Shown: positions 1 through 9,454 of the stretch, piece after piece
Position numbering within the stretch: position 1 is the first letter of the stretch
Layout: each line of letters begins with the position of its first letter
Source: JBBSBY01 sp038205805
Lineage (GTDB): Bacteria > Desulfobacterota > Desulfomonilia > Desulfomonilales > Desulfomonilaceae
Length of the DNA stretch: 64,000 nt
Assembly: GCA_038205805.1 (NCBI GenBank)
Contig: JBBRBO010000009.1
Coordinates: forward strand, 1 to 64,000
Reading direction: 5' to 3'
Made by a program: the position numbers and the translations under genes
The notes under the pieces: generated by a model
What the model was told of the DNA's origin: nothing
The model's database searches: none
What the model saw: only the letters and a program-made list of their open reading frames with translations

Positions 1-182
1 ACACATTATTAACTGTCAGCCACTAAAATACAGTAACGTGGCGCCATGTGGCAAACAGCAAAAACCCTCCGAATAAATGATTTCAAATACATAGCCTGTG
101 GATAACTCCAAAAATCGAGATCAACTGTAGAAGATTAGCCAAAGCTCTTATAACACGTTACACAAAACCCTTCCCCCCGGTA
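1..182. other. Window edge, no gene seen
   Basis: AT-rich intergenic sequence downstream of the amidase gene; no terminator or gene could be supported. Confidence 0.3.
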
Positions 183-1874
183 TTACTTCTCCGCGGTTTG
201 TTTCGCCGGAGCGCTCTTGCGTTCCGTCAGGTACACCAAAGCGCCGTCAGCAAGACCCTTGGCGATCTTATCGAGATACGCCCCAGTGGCCAGCTTCCGT
301 CGCTCCTTGTCATTGCTGAGGAAGGCGCATTCCACCAAAATAGCCGGAGCCTTTGCACCAAGCAGCACATAAAACGGCGCCTGCTTCACCCCGCGGTTCC
401 GCCGATTGGGCAGCGAGCGCCGAAAGGTCTCGCTTACCGCAGTGGCCAACTTGTGCGATTCTATGTTTCTCGAATGCGCAAGGAGATCCCTTACCGTTAC
501 TTGCACATCATTCATCTTCTTGGTGGAAATGCCGTTTTCCCGCGCAGCCGCCCTCATTTCCTTTGAAGACGCCGCCGTGTCTAAGACGTAGGTCTCGATG
601 CCCTTTGAGGTGACGTCCGTGGCAGCGTTGCAGTGAATCGAGATGAAGAGATCCGCGCTCAGGCGATTGGCGAATGCCGTTCGTTCCGATAGCGACAAGA
701 AGCTGTCATCGCATCGCGTGAGCGCTACCTTCAATTCAGGGTGATTCGCTTCCAGGAAGCCTTTGAGCCGCTTTGCCACATCGAGAGTAATGTCCTTTTC
801 CTTGAGCTTTTTGTCGCGGGTCACTGCGCCCGGGTCTTTGCCTCCATGACCGGGATCGAGCACTACCACGAAGTCTCCGGCGAGCGGCGGACAGGGTAGG
901 GTGACCTGAGGCGTCGGCGGAGGCTCAGGCGGCGCAGGAATCGCCGGAATCTGGAGCGCAGCTTGTCGAGGGGGAGCCATCAGCGGGTATGAGGGCGCGG
1001 CCCGTTGAGGCGGTTCCACAACAGGCGTGGGCGGAGCGGCCACCGGCTGCGGCCTCGGTGTCGGCTTTCTCACGGGATTCCAGGGCGGCGCGGGCGCGGG
1101 AGCCACCCAGGACGGCCGCGGCTGTTCCGTCGGAGCAGTGGGCGCGTATTGATGAACTGCGGGCGGCTGAGTAGACTGCACAGGCTGCGACGTCGGCGAA
1201 GGGGGAAGGGGCTCCTCTTCCACCCCGGCTTCCATGCGTCTTTCTCTGAGGAGACTTCGCCAAAAGGGATTGCCCGTTTGGTTTGCAGCGATCAAGGTTT
1301 CGTCGGCGCCGGCCCCCGCGGGAGTGGTGTCGCTCCAGACCGGAGCGGCCCCGGAAGAGGCATTCCCGCCGACAGGACGCTTTGAGCCGGCCGAGACGCA
1401 AGCCGATTCGCTCTCAAGAAGCTTCTCCCTCTGCTTCGCTTTGATTGCGGTTGCGTACAACTCGGCCTTTTTGAGTTCGATGGAACACTGTCTCATGTCG
1501 GTGGGATTGTCGCAGAGTTCACGGCAGTGGGTGAGGCGTCGGATAGCGGCGTGCAGGTCCGCAGGTCGGCCGAATCGCTCAAACATGGAGAGCCCGGTCT
1601 TCCCCGCTAGGAACAGGCTTCGCCGGGCGACTTCCCTGTCTCGGGCGCCCGAATGCGCGGCCATGAGCCCGTCTAGTAACGGGAGCCAGACCCCACGGGA
1701 GGTCCTTGCTTCCGTTTTCAAGCACTCTAAGGCGGCTCCGTCGCCCGTCACGCCTTGGAATTCACGGCCGGCGCAACACCGGTCGCTCCAGCATATCAAG
1801 GCCATGACGACGAGCGGCGCATACGCATACCATCCGCGCCGAATGCCCATAGCTCGAGACCGGAAGCGCTCCAT
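183..1874 (-). CDS. N-acetylmuramoyl-L-alanine amidase (AmiC-like), secreted
   Basis: 563-residue protein expected to cleave the amide bond between N-acetylmuramic acid and the stem peptide of peptidoglycan in the periplasm. The Amidase_3 domain fills about residues 335-553: zinc-ligand motif LDPGHGGKDPGA (His near 343), Glu in KGIETYVL, His in ISIHCNAATD and the late catalytic Glu in ILVECAFLSN. An N-terminal hydrophobic stretch (about 17-35) acts as signal or anchor. A helical, Cys-containing region (about 40-160) and a long Pro-rich linker (about 221-330) separate it from the catalytic domain; this spacer replaces the AMIN domain seen in many AmiC proteins. The start is uncertain: neither Met1 nor Met9 has a clear ribosome site. 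A small ORF lies just upstream on the same strand. Confidence 0.9.
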   Translation of the reverse strand: MERFRSRAMGIRRGWYAYAPLVVMALICWSDRCCAGREFQGVTGDGAALECLKTEARTSRGVWLPLLDGLMAAHSGARDREVARRSLFLAGKTGLSMFERFGRPADLHAAIRRLTHCRELCDNPTDMRQCSIELKKAELYATAIKAKQREKLLESESACVSAGSKRPVGGNASSGAAPVWSDTTPAGAGADETLIAANQTGNPFWRSLLRERRMEAGVEEEPLPPSPTSQPVQSTQPPAVHQYAPTAPTEQPRPSWVAPAPAPPWNPVRKPTPRPQPVAAPPTPVVEPPQRAAPSYPLMAPPRQAALQIPAIPAPPEPPPTPQVTLPCPPLAGDFVVVLDPGHGGKDPGAVTRDKKLKEKDITLDVAKRLKGFLEANHPELKVALTRCDDSFLSLSERTAFANRLSADLFISIHCNAATDVTSKGIETYVLDTAASSKEMRAAARENGISTKKMNDVQVTVRDLLAHSRNIESHKLATAVSETFRRSLPNRRNRGVKQAPFYVLLGAKAPAILVECAFLSNDKERRKLATGAYLDKIAKGLADGALVYLTERKSAPAKQTAEK

Positions 1875-1889
1875 GAAAACGGGTTGCGC

Positions 1890-2072
1890 CTATCGCGCTT
1901 TGAAAGGAGTCGGGGGTTTAGGGCCGAGATTCTTGGAGTCACGGGGTTTCCTCCGCGCCGGACGCACCGCCACTACTTCGCTGGGCGACGCGTTGAGCGA
2001 AGGACACTCCTCTGCGATCTTCTCGTGGAGTTCCGCTGGGATAATTATGCTGCGTGACGATGTTCGAAACAT
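1890..2072 (-). CDS. Small hypothetical protein upstream of the amidase
   Basis: 60-residue ORF not recognised from any family. It is supported by a strong ribosome site, GGAGG six bases before the ATG, and by sitting 15 bp upstream of the amidase start on the same strand, which suggests co-transcription. The N-terminal half (SIIIPAELHEKIAEECP) resembles a strand followed by a helix, the pattern of a ribbon-helix-helix or AbrB-like DNA-binding segment, but too little is present to assign one. The C-terminal third is basic and Pro-rich. It could be a truncated antitoxin-like protein. Confidence 0.4.
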   Translation of the reverse strand: MFRTSSRSIIIPAELHEKIAEECPSLNASPSEVVAVRPARRKPRDSKNLGPKPPTPFKAR

Positions 2073-2440
2073 GTGATACCTCCGTTAGTGAATAGACTAT
2101 ACCATGCGATACCGGTTGGTTCAATAGCTTTCCGAGAAACCGCTTCAGCTATAATCGGCGGAAGAGCGCATAATTCTTCAGCGCCTTGAACCAACCGCCG
2201 CAACTGGTCCCGCTCGAGGCCGCTTGAACACCTACGCTTTGTCGTAAGCTCCCCCACGTGTCGGGACCATTGCGCCCGTAAGCGCATCGAGCTTGCCTGC
2301 GTGCGCTGCCGCAATCCATTTAACCGGGCTCTATTCTTCCGGTTCACAGGACTGAGGATTTGTTCATTTCTCCATCGTATCTCTCTATCCTTGACTGCAT
2401 GTGGTCGGCTTACGTTGGTAAGGTGTCCTTTTGTCGAGGG
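2073..2440. other. Intergenic stretch without a recognised gene
   Basis: No convincing gene. A 100-codon reverse-strand ORF at 2045-2347 lacks a ribosome site and family resemblance. The motif TTGGTTCAATAGCTTTC here (about 2116-2132) recurs near 57115-57131, in both cases at the 5' side of reverse-strand ORFs; the meaning is unknown. Confidence 0.3.
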
Positions 2441-2444
2441 CGCA

Positions 2445-2635
2445 TGGGTGATGACTATTTTTTGGAAGGTAGGTTTTTTCGATGTCTATCTGAAAATGTT
2501 TAATATGCCGAAAGCCGCCTTTTGTCCTTGAGAAAAGCCGGTTTTGGCCATTTCAACCGTTCTTGGAGAGGGGTTTGGGGAGAAACTTCTTTCAAGAAGG
2601 TTCTCCCCGACATTCCTTCTTTGGCGGAGCAGGCT
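2445..2635 (+). repeat. R-family dispersed two-hairpin repeat, copy R1
   Basis: Forward copy. Hairpin A spans 2507-2549 (GCCGAAA paired with TTTTGGC, inner arms TTTTGTC/GAGAAAA with mismatches). The linker TTCTTGGAGAGGGGTTTGGGG follows in the usual place, then hairpin B at 2577-2608 (GGGGAGAA paired with TTCTCCCC). The copy lies in the ftsY leader region and creates a spurious in-frame extension of that gene. Confidence 0.85.
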
Positions 2636-2722
2636 CGTCTTGGGCCGTTTTGCTGGACTTTCAGCGGGAAATCTTGTCCAATGAGCGTATAATTCTCAAT
2701 CGCCGATCTAAATCAGGAAGAC

Positions 2723-2803
2723 GTAACCGTTCACCGGTCGGCTCTAAATTGCTCGATAGCGCGCTTAACACCGCGAGGCCGTCCCAACCCGGTGAATCAT
2801 TCC
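2723..2803 (+). repeat. S-family repeat, short copy upstream of ftsY
   Basis: Bounded by GTAACCGTTCACC at 2723-2735 and the inverse-type end GGTGAATCATTCC at 2791-2803. It is shorter than the roughly 120-bp copies at 42568 and 58414. It ends 20 bp before the ftsY start codon, so it would form part of the ftsY leader. Confidence 0.6.
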
Positions 2804-2823
2804 CAAAAGAGCTGGAACCCACA

Positions 2824-3933
2824 ATGAGTGAAGAAAAGAAAGAAAAAGGCGGCTTTTTCAGCCGATTATTTAAGAAAGAGAAAAGCGAACCACAGCCTGA
2901 ACCCCAAGAGCGCGGCCCCGAGACCGAACCCGTCGCAGTCGAAGAGCCCGAGATCGCCCACGTCCCTGAGCAATCCGCGCAAGAGCTGGAGAAGGAAGAA
3001 AGCCTCGTTAAGTTGCGCTCCGGTCTCAAGAAGACGCGACGTGGCTTTTTGAGCGGCCTGGATGAAGTCTTCCTCGGGAAGAAGCAGCTTGACGACCAAG
3101 TAGTCTTCAAGCTCGAAGAGGTCCTGGTGAAGGCGGACATCGGGGTGAAAACCGCATACGAGCTGCTGGAGAGCGTCACCGAACGCGTGAAGCGCCGCGA
3201 ACTCGATAACCCCGAGGCCGTGGTCATGCACCTGAAGACGCTCATCACGGAAATGCTCGATGAGGTTGAGGCCCCCCTACGCGTCGGATACGGCATCCAG
3301 CCGTTCGTGGTCATGGTAATCGGCGTGAACGGGTCCGGCAAAACCACCACCATAGCCAAGATCGCCGCTCGACATCAGGCCGCCGGCAGAAAAGTCTTGG
3401 TAGTGGCCGGCGACACCTTCCGCGCCGCGGCGGTGGAGCAGCTCCAGATTTGGGCGGATCGCGTCGGATGCGGCATCGTAAAGGGCAAGGATAAGGCCGA
3501 CCCCTCCTCGGTGGCGTACGAGGCCATGGAAACGGCCCTACGTGAAGATTACGAGGTCGTGCTGGTGGATACCGCGGGAAGGCTGCACACACGCGCGCCG
3601 CTTATGGAAGAGCTCAAGAAGGTGCACCGCATCCTCGCTAAGAAGGTCCCGGGCGCTCCTCATGAAACCTTGCTTGTGCTGGACTCCTCGATGGGGCAGA
3701 ACGCCATCCTGCAAACCAAGACCTTCAGTGAAATGATACCCGTCACCGGTATCGCCCTCACCAAGCTGGACGGCACCGCAAAGGGCGGCGTGGTGGTGGG
3801 CCTGTCCAACGAGCTGAAGATCCCCATCCGCTTCGTGGGCGTCGGAGAAAAGATGGACGACCTGCGCGAGTTCAACGCTCGCCAATTCGCGGACGCCCTC
3901 TTCACGGGCCTGGACACCTCAGACACGGAATGA
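2824..3933 (+). CDS. ftsY: Signal recognition particle receptor FtsY
   Basis: 369-residue GTPase that receives SRP-ribosome complexes at the inner membrane for co-translational insertion. N-terminal acidic, Pro/Glu-rich A domain (about residues 15-60), then the N domain, then the G domain with P-loop GVNGSGKTTT, the DTFRAAAVEQL segment, switch motif DTAGR and the guanine-binding TKLDGTAKGG region. I chose the ATG at 2824 (MSEEKKEKGG). The frame is open from 2563, but that extension only translates repeat R1 and the S element. The ribosome site is weak. Transcribed alone; repeat R2 follows the stop. Confidence 0.95.
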   Translation: MSEEKKEKGGFFSRLFKKEKSEPQPEPQERGPETEPVAVEEPEIAHVPEQSAQELEKEESLVKLRSGLKKTRRGFLSGLDEVFLGKKQLDDQVVFKLEEVLVKADIGVKTAYELLESVTERVKRRELDNPEAVVMHLKTLITEMLDEVEAPLRVGYGIQPFVVMVIGVNGSGKTTTIAKIAARHQAAGRKVLVVAGDTFRAAAVEQLQIWADRVGCGIVKGKDKADPSSVAYEAMETALREDYEVVLVDTAGRLHTRAPLMEELKKVHRILAKKVPGAPHETLLVLDSSMGQNAILQTKTFSEMIPVTGIALTKLDGTAKGGVVVGLSNELKIPIRFVGVGEKMDDLREFNARQFADALFTGLDTSDTE

Positions 3934-3956
3934 CGCGTCGTATATTCCACTACCGC

Positions 3957-4172
3957 TACGCAATCAAATAGGCAATATCTGCGGAGCTTTTTTGCAAAGC
4001 AGCTTTTTCTGACTTCTTTCTGAGAATTCCCAACATTCGCCGAAAGCGGGATTTTCTCCTTGAGAAAAGCCGGTTTCGGCAATTTTAGAAGTTCTTGGAG
4101 AGGGGTTTGGGGAGAAGCCTTCATTCAAGAAGGGTTTTTCCACTATTGTTTCTTTGCTTCCGCATTGGCATG
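3957..4172 (+). repeat. R-family repeat, copy R2
   Basis: Forward copy 3' of ftsY. Hairpin A is at 4039-4080 (GCCGAAAGCGG paired with CCGGTTTCGGC around TTTTCTC/GAGAAAA), the conserved linker at about 4091-4110, and a slightly degenerate hairpin B at 4107-4142. The far end carries CCGCATTGGCATGAG, matching the terminal inverted repeat of other copies. Confidence 0.85.
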
Positions 4173-4472
4173 AGGCGCGCCGGCTCCCCCTGACATTTTA
4201 ACATCCTGCGCGCCCAAAAAACCTCGAGAAATCGGCTCCTGCGGGCGTGGACTTACCACTATACGCAAACAAACCCTACCGCAATGCGAAATTTTCTTGA
4301 CATCCAAGCTATCTGAGTGCTACAAAACCCTAAACGGGATTCTTTCTTTGTACAAGACGATCGCAGTTCCCCCATGTCGATCCGGTAGGCCGCCGGAGAC
4401 GTGTTGGGTTCCGCACTAGGTGTTCACTGCCATTATGGCTTGTTTTTATTTTGAATGGATTGGGAGGAAGAG

Positions 4473-6356
4473 ATGAAAAGATTATTGACCATCCTCTTCG
4501 CGGGATTGCTTCTCACGGCGTTTGTAGCGCCGGTCTTCGCCTGGGAATACTCCATGAAAGGCGAATTCGAGTATCGCGTCCGCTATTTCGGTAGAACGGG
4601 TGACCACGATCTCTTCGGGTACGCGCCCTCGCAGAACGCCGCAGGATTCGCCGGCCCCGTAGGCGCACCCGGTACCCCGGGAGTCGGCGGGACAGACGGC
4701 CCCGAAGGCACCTTCGTGGGTTTTGCCGGCCCGAATATTTACGCCACCGGCGCGACGGGAACTTCACCTGACGACACAGGCGCAAGTTCAGGACTTCTAG
4801 CTACTCGCGGTGGTTTCTCAAGATACAACTCCGACGCGCTCTATGACGACGTGCGCTTGACCATGTACCCTGAAATTCGTGTAAACAACGCGATCAGAGT
4901 CCACGGTGTGTACACCGTCGGCGGCGTGCGCAATAAGTTCCGCCAAAGAAACGATACAGCGGGTAACGCGCCCCTCGAGCGCTACTACCAAATGAACGAG
5001 AGCTTGGCCGCGTACAACACGGCAGCTATCGGTTCCTGGGAACAATTCAGGGCCACCATCCAGATGCCTATCGGTATTCTTTCCATCGGTGTGAAAGACT
5101 TCCCCTTCGGCACCGGCGCATCCTTGGCTAACCATACACGTGCGAACTCGATCCTGTCCGTGATACCCTACGGCCCCTTCCGCTTCATTCATGGTCTGTG
5201 GTATGCCACGACTGCAGCGGGTTTCGCCACCAGCGGTCGCGACACCTTCCCTGATTCGTATGTGAAACCCTGGTTATTCCAAGGTCTTCTCGTGGCCTAT
5301 GACGCAGGTGACCTCAGCGCAGGCGGCGGCTCCATCGTCCAGATTACCCATAAGGATGCGGCTTCGCCTACACGCGCACGTCCGTTCGGTGATACGGCCG
5401 CTCCTACTACGGCCGGCGGCGTACCTACTTGGGCAGCCGCGAATGGTTTTGATCAGAGCTATCAGCAGTACATGGTGTTCGCAAAGTACTTCAACGGCCG
5501 CTTCTTCGCCAACGCAGAGTATTATTGGAATACCTTTGACAGACATTACAATCGTAACACCAACTTTATCACCACGCCCTTGGATCCCATCGCAGTTGCG
5601 GCGCCTTTGAACTATGAAGGGTACATCGCTTTTGCGGAAGCCGGTTGTGTGGCCGGTCCCACGAAAATGTCCTTCATGTATGGTAGAAGAGGCGGCTCCG
5701 CTCTTACGAACGGCGTTAACATCGCCGGTCTTCGTAACAAGGGGAACAGCCCCGCCAACCTGAACTATCAGGTTATGGAGCCCTACAACTACTTGATGTT
5801 CCAAACATACGGTGGTGGTAACCAGTCCTTTAGCCCCGACGGTACGGGCGAGTTGTATGACGCCGAAGCATACGCCGTGCGTCTCGACTACGCAGTAGCG
5901 TCTAACTTGAACTTCTTCGGAACCTATATGTACGCCAACCGCCTTGAAAGAAACAGCACATTTAAGGGCGGCGTGCTCAACAACGGCGCATTTGCGACAG
6001 GAGCCGGCGGCGCAAATGCGATCAACCAGTTCACCACCCAGTATTACGGCGCCCCCACAGTCGCCGTGGTCCTCGGTCCCGGCACAGGAACAATCGTAGC
6101 GGCCCCCGGAACCACCATCAACCCCTATGTCGACAACAACTACCTCGGCTGGGAAGGTAATGTGGGCGTTGACTGGAAGCTCCTTGAAGGCCTGACCATG
6201 AATATGCGTTATGCTTACTGGCAGCCCGGCGACTGGTTCACCCAGGCGTACCAAGCCATCGTGCCTTTGGGCAACGGAACGGTTACCGCCAACGGGCGCC
6301 TCGAAAGCAGAGACCCAATCAATGCCTTCCACGGCTCAATGATCATCAATTTCTAG
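4473..6356 (+). CDS. Outer-membrane porin-like beta-barrel protein (paralogue 1)
   Basis: 627-residue protein with a signal peptide (MKRLLTILFAG to VFA, cleavage before Trp-Glu). The mature part is rich in aromatic residues, Gly, Asn and alternating strand patterns, and ends with a terminal Phe (GSMIINF), the usual beta-barrel assembly signal. The mature start (WEYSMKGEFEYRVRYFGRTG) closely matches the gene at 46081, so the two are paralogues. The likely role is diffusion of solutes across the outer membrane; the substrate is unknown. The ATG at 4473 has GGAGG five bases upstream; the frame is open slightly further 5'. A strong terminator follows, so the gene is monocistronic. Confidence 0.75.
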   Translation: MKRLLTILFAGLLLTAFVAPVFAWEYSMKGEFEYRVRYFGRTGDHDLFGYAPSQNAAGFAGPVGAPGTPGVGGTDGPEGTFVGFAGPNIYATGATGTSPDDTGASSGLLATRGGFSRYNSDALYDDVRLTMYPEIRVNNAIRVHGVYTVGGVRNKFRQRNDTAGNAPLERYYQMNESLAAYNTAAIGSWEQFRATIQMPIGILSIGVKDFPFGTGASLANHTRANSILSVIPYGPFRFIHGLWYATTAAGFATSGRDTFPDSYVKPWLFQGLLVAYDAGDLSAGGGSIVQITHKDAASPTRARPFGDTAAPTTAGGVPTWAAANGFDQSYQQYMVFAKYFNGRFFANAEYYWNTFDRHYNRNTNFITTPLDPIAVAAPLNYEGYIAFAEAGCVAGPTKMSFMYGRRGGSALTNGVNIAGLRNKGNSPANLNYQVMEPYNYLMFQTYGGGNQSFSPDGTGELYDAEAYAVRLDYAVASNLNFFGTYMYANRLERNSTFKGGVLNNGAFATGAGGANAINQFTTQYYGAPTVAVVLGPGTGTIVAAPGTTINPYVDNNYLGWEGNVGVDWKLLEGLTMNMRYAYWQPGDWFTQAYQAIVPLGNGTVTANGRLESRDPINAFHGSMIINF

Positions 6357-6385
6357 TGTAATTCGTTCGCTCTTTTGAGCAAAAG

Positions 6386-6412
6386 ACCCGGAGTAACCCT
6401 CCGGGTTTTTTA
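6386..6412 (+). terminator. Rho-independent terminator after porin gene 1
   Basis: Perfect 8-bp stem ACCCGGAG / CTCCGGGT with a five-base loop TAACC, followed directly by a T-run. It lies 30 bp after the stop codon. Confidence 0.92.
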
Positions 6413-6532
6413 TTTTCGAATAGTGTGTAATGCTTTTCCTGCAATGAGGAATACCACTGTATGGGCCAGGGGCTTTCCCAACCTTTGGAACGCTCCGAAT
6501 ATTCCAGGTCTTACTACGAGAAGGAGGGACCG

Positions 6533-9034
6533 ATGATGAAAATGGTTTCCAACCAAGATTCGGCGCGAGGCTGCGAAATCCCAGCGCAGGGCGCCGCAAG
6601 TTGTTCCGGTGGCAACGGCGCCGCGCTGAAAAGTTTTTGGATCTCTTTGGCGTCTCTCCTCGCGCTTGTTACCGTCTTGGTCCTATGCGGTTACGCACAA
6701 GCGGCTGATCCCATGAAAGAGGTGCGCGACGGCCTCACGATCATCGAACCGGACGGCAAGCCTGGGACCGCGTGCCTCCTGGAGCACACGTCCGTTACCG
6801 CGGATATCGCCGGCTTCATGACGCAGGTGCGCGTTACTCAGGTGTTCCGTAATACTGCGGACAAAGCCATCGAGGCGGTGTACACCTTCCCGCTCTCTTC
6901 CACCGCGGCAGTTCACGACATGACCATGAAGATCGGCGAGCGCGTGGTCAAGGGCGTCATCATGCGCCGAGAAGAGGCCCGGGAGATCTACGACAAGGCT
7001 AAGGCTGCAGGAAAAGCAGCGTCTCTCTTGGACCAGGAGCGCCCCAACATCTTCACGCAATCCGTGGCGAACATAATGCCCGGTGACAAGGTCGAGATCA
7101 CGATCACGTACTCTGAGATATTGCCCTTCAAGGACGGCGCGTTCAGCTTCATGTTCCCAATGGTGGTCGGGCCACGGTTCATCCCCGGCGAACCCTCAGG
7201 GGCGTCAGGGACGGGCTGGGCTCACGATACGAACAAGGTTCCGGACGCAAGCCGCATCACGCCACCCGTGGCCAAGGAAGGGACACGCGCCGGGCATGAC
7301 ATCGACCTCACCGTGACCATCAACGCAGGTGTTCGAATAGGTGAAATTACGTCGAAGCTGCACGAGGTCACTATCCAACGGGACGGCGATACAAAGGCGA
7401 CGGTGTCGCTCAAAGACGCCAAGGAAATCCCCAATAGGGATTTTGTGCTCGCGTATGCGGTGGCCGGTGACGCTATTCGTTCAGGCGTCATTGCTCACAA
7501 GGATGGCCCCGAGGGATACGTCGCAATCATCATGATCCCGCCCAAGAGGGTCACGCCGGCGGAGATCGCCCCACGCGAAATGATCTTCGTCATCGACTGC
7601 TCGGGATCCCAGCGTGGTCGCCCGTTGGACAAGGCCAAGGAGACCATGCGCTACTTCATCGACAAGATGGGGCCGAACGATACCTTCAACATCATAGATT
7701 TCAACACCGGAGCGCGGCAATTATTCTCAGAACCCAAACCGAACACCGCCGAGTATCGTGAAAAGGCCCTCAACTACATGCAGAAACTTCAAGCCCAGGG
7801 CGGCACCTGGATGGGCAGCGCGGTTGAACAAGTCGCCAAGGCGCCTGCGCCCGAAAACCGCTTGCGCATCGTGACCTTCATGACCGACGGGTACGTGGGA
7901 AATGACTTCGAGATTATCGGTCTGACCCAAAAGCTCAGGGGTGTGAGCCGCTGGTTCCCATTTGGGACCGGGAACTCGGTGAACCACTTCCTCCTGGAGC
8001 AAATGGCTCGTGTGGGCGGCGGTGAGGCCGAGATCATCAACCTGAACAGCCCCTCGGAAAAAGTGGCGTCGGACTTCTACGAACGCATAGCGACCCCTGT
8101 GTTGATCGACGCGACGCTCTCGTTCGAGGGCGTGGACCTCACGGACATCTATCCCGCGCAGGTGTCGGACCTGTGGGCGCAAAAACCCCTAGTGTTCAAG
8201 GCGCGCTACACCAAAGGGGGTAAGGGGACCATCACAATTAAGGGATTCGCCTCAGGGAAGCCGTACGAGCAAACGCTCTCTGTGACGTTGCCGGAGACGG
8301 AAAAGGACAACGCGGCGATTCCGGCCATTTGGGCGCGCGCCAAGGTTGATGACCTCATGGACAAGGAGTGGATGCTCATTCAGCAACGTAAGCCGTCCCC
8401 GGAAGTGAAAGAGGAAATCATCAAGACCGCGCTGGCCCACAAGATCATGACCCAATACACGAGCTTCGTGGCCGTGGAAGAGCGCGTGGTGAACAAAGAC
8501 GGCAAGCTCGAGACCGTAACCGTCCCTGTAGAGCTGCCCCACGGGGTCTCCGAGAAAGGCATTTTCGGCGACAAGTCCGCTCCGTCCCCGGTGCTGCACT
8601 CTATGGAGTACCAGACTCGCGGCGTTGTCTCAAAAATGCTCGGCGCAGTAGGTCGGTATGCCGGCGCTATGACGGCCAATAAGGGAACCCGCGTCGCTGA
8701 GAAAGACGAGGCCAAGACCCCATCAGCCGCCGACGCGGATATGACCGCAAAGCTCACCCCGGAACTCATCGAGCTGGCGAACGGCCCCAAAGAGCGCGGT
8801 GGCTCTAGGAGTTTCACCTACAAGGGCGTCGCTGTGCAAAAGGGAAGGGCGCTCGTGGAAATCACGTTGTCGGCTGTTACCGCAGACGCGCTGAAGAAGC
8901 TCAAGGACATGGGTTTCGAGTCGGCGCCTGACCGATCCACAGGAAACAAGGTGGTGGGGTGGATTCCCCTGGAGAAACTCCGCGAAATGGCCGCCCTCCC
9001 GGAAGTAACGGCCGTCAAACCCGTGTCGGAGTAA
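6533..9034 (+). CDS. VIT and von Willebrand factor A domain protein, exported
   Basis: 833-residue protein of the inter-alpha-trypsin inhibitor heavy-chain-like family. After a hydrophilic leader there is a transmembrane or signal segment (about residues 34-58, ending in AQAAD), a VIT domain (about 75-205, with the typical AVYTFPL and EEAREIYDKAK stretches) and a vWA domain (about 347-525) with a complete MIDAS motif DCSGS near residue 354 and MTDGY downstream. The C-terminal part holds the usual IWARAKVDDLMD segment and a Lys/Glu-rich tail. No LPXTG-type or other anchor is visible, unlike sortase-target relatives. The function is unknown; surface or periplasmic protein binding is likely. The ATG at 6533 has AAGGAGGG upstream; the longer ORF start at 6461 has none. 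Confidence 0.85.
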   Translation: MMKMVSNQDSARGCEIPAQGAASCSGGNGAALKSFWISLASLLALVTVLVLCGYAQAADPMKEVRDGLTIIEPDGKPGTACLLEHTSVTADIAGFMTQVRVTQVFRNTADKAIEAVYTFPLSSTAAVHDMTMKIGERVVKGVIMRREEAREIYDKAKAAGKAASLLDQERPNIFTQSVANIMPGDKVEITITYSEILPFKDGAFSFMFPMVVGPRFIPGEPSGASGTGWAHDTNKVPDASRITPPVAKEGTRAGHDIDLTVTINAGVRIGEITSKLHEVTIQRDGDTKATVSLKDAKEIPNRDFVLAYAVAGDAIRSGVIAHKDGPEGYVAIIMIPPKRVTPAEIAPREMIFVIDCSGSQRGRPLDKAKETMRYFIDKMGPNDTFNIIDFNTGARQLFSEPKPNTAEYREKALNYMQKLQAQGGTWMGSAVEQVAKAPAPENRLRIVTFMTDGYVGNDFEIIGLTQKLRGVSRWFPFGTGNSVNHFLLEQMARVGGGEAEIINLNSPSEKVASDFYERIATPVLIDATLSFEGVDLTDIYPAQVSDLWAQKPLVFKARYTKGGKGTITIKGFASGKPYEQTLSVTLPETEKDNAAIPAIWARAKVDDLMDKEWMLIQQRKPSPEVKEEIIKTALAHKIMTQYTSFVAVEERVVNKDGKLETVTVPVELPHGVSEKGIFGDKSAPSPVLHSMEYQTRGVVSKMLGAVGRYAGAMTANKGTRVAEKDEAKTPSAADADMTAKLTPELIELANGPKERGGSRSFTYKGVAVQKGRALVEITLSAVTADALKKLKDMGFESAPDRSTGNKVVGWIPLEKLREMAALPEVTAVKPVSE

Positions 9035-9067
9035 GAGTAAGATGAAGAGTTAAGAGAGAAGAGAAGA

Positions 9068-9130
9068 AATATTGGGGAGGGCCTTTTTGAAAAAAGTTTC
9101 TCCCCAAACCCCTCCCCAAAAACTTTGAAC
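9068..9130 (-). repeat. R-family repeat, truncated copy R3
   Basis: Only hairpin B (9072-9107, TTGGGGAG arm paired with CTCCCCAA) and the adjacent CCCCTCCCC linker are present, in reverse orientation. Hairpin A is missing. It starts 34 bp after the VIT/vWA stop and may serve as its transcript end. Confidence 0.75.
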
Positions 9131-9213
9131 CTCTTTAAAGCAAAGGTCTGAGCAGCCTTCTTACCAAGTCTTCCACCGATCTTTACTTTGTATCGGGAGG
9201 TTGTGCGCCGCTT

Positions 9214-9440
9214 ATACCAAAGTGCTTTCCAACGAGTAACATTGGTGAAGACTCTTTTTGGGAAGGTAGGTTTTTTCGACGTCTATCTGAGAATGTCTAA
9301 TATGCCGAAAGCGGCCTTTTCTCCTTGAGAAAAGCCGGTTTCGGCCATTTAAAAGTTCTTGGAGAGGGGTTTGGGGAGAAGCCTTCTTTCAAGAAGGTTC
9401 TCCCCGATATTACTTCTTTGGCTGCGCATTGGTATTAGAC
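9214..9440 (+). repeat. R-family repeat, near-complete reference copy R4
   Basis: The best complete copy. Left end TATACCAAAGTGC (about 9216) and right end GCGCATTGGTATTAG (about 9426-9440) form short terminal inverted repeats. Hairpin A is at 9304-9345: GCCGAAA/TTCGGC outer stem, TTTTCTC/GAGAAAA inner stem, CTT loop. Hairpin B is at 9371-9407: GGGGAGAA/TTCTCCCC with inner CCTTCTT/AAGAAGG. Only a few bases separate it from repeat P1. Confidence 0.88.
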
Positions 9441-9454
9441 CGAAAACGCCGCTA

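Noticed and set aside
2045..2347. 100-codon reverse ORF upstream of the amidase region
   Set aside because: Overlaps the better supported 60-residue ORF and has no translation signal.
2563..2823. 87-codon N-terminal extension of FtsY
   Set aside because: It translates repeat R1 and an S element; homologues start with the acidic A domain, and the ATG at 2824 fits.
5274..6332. 352-codon ORF antisense to porin 1
   Set aside because: Shadow of the porin reading frame, Val/Gly-rich without family features.
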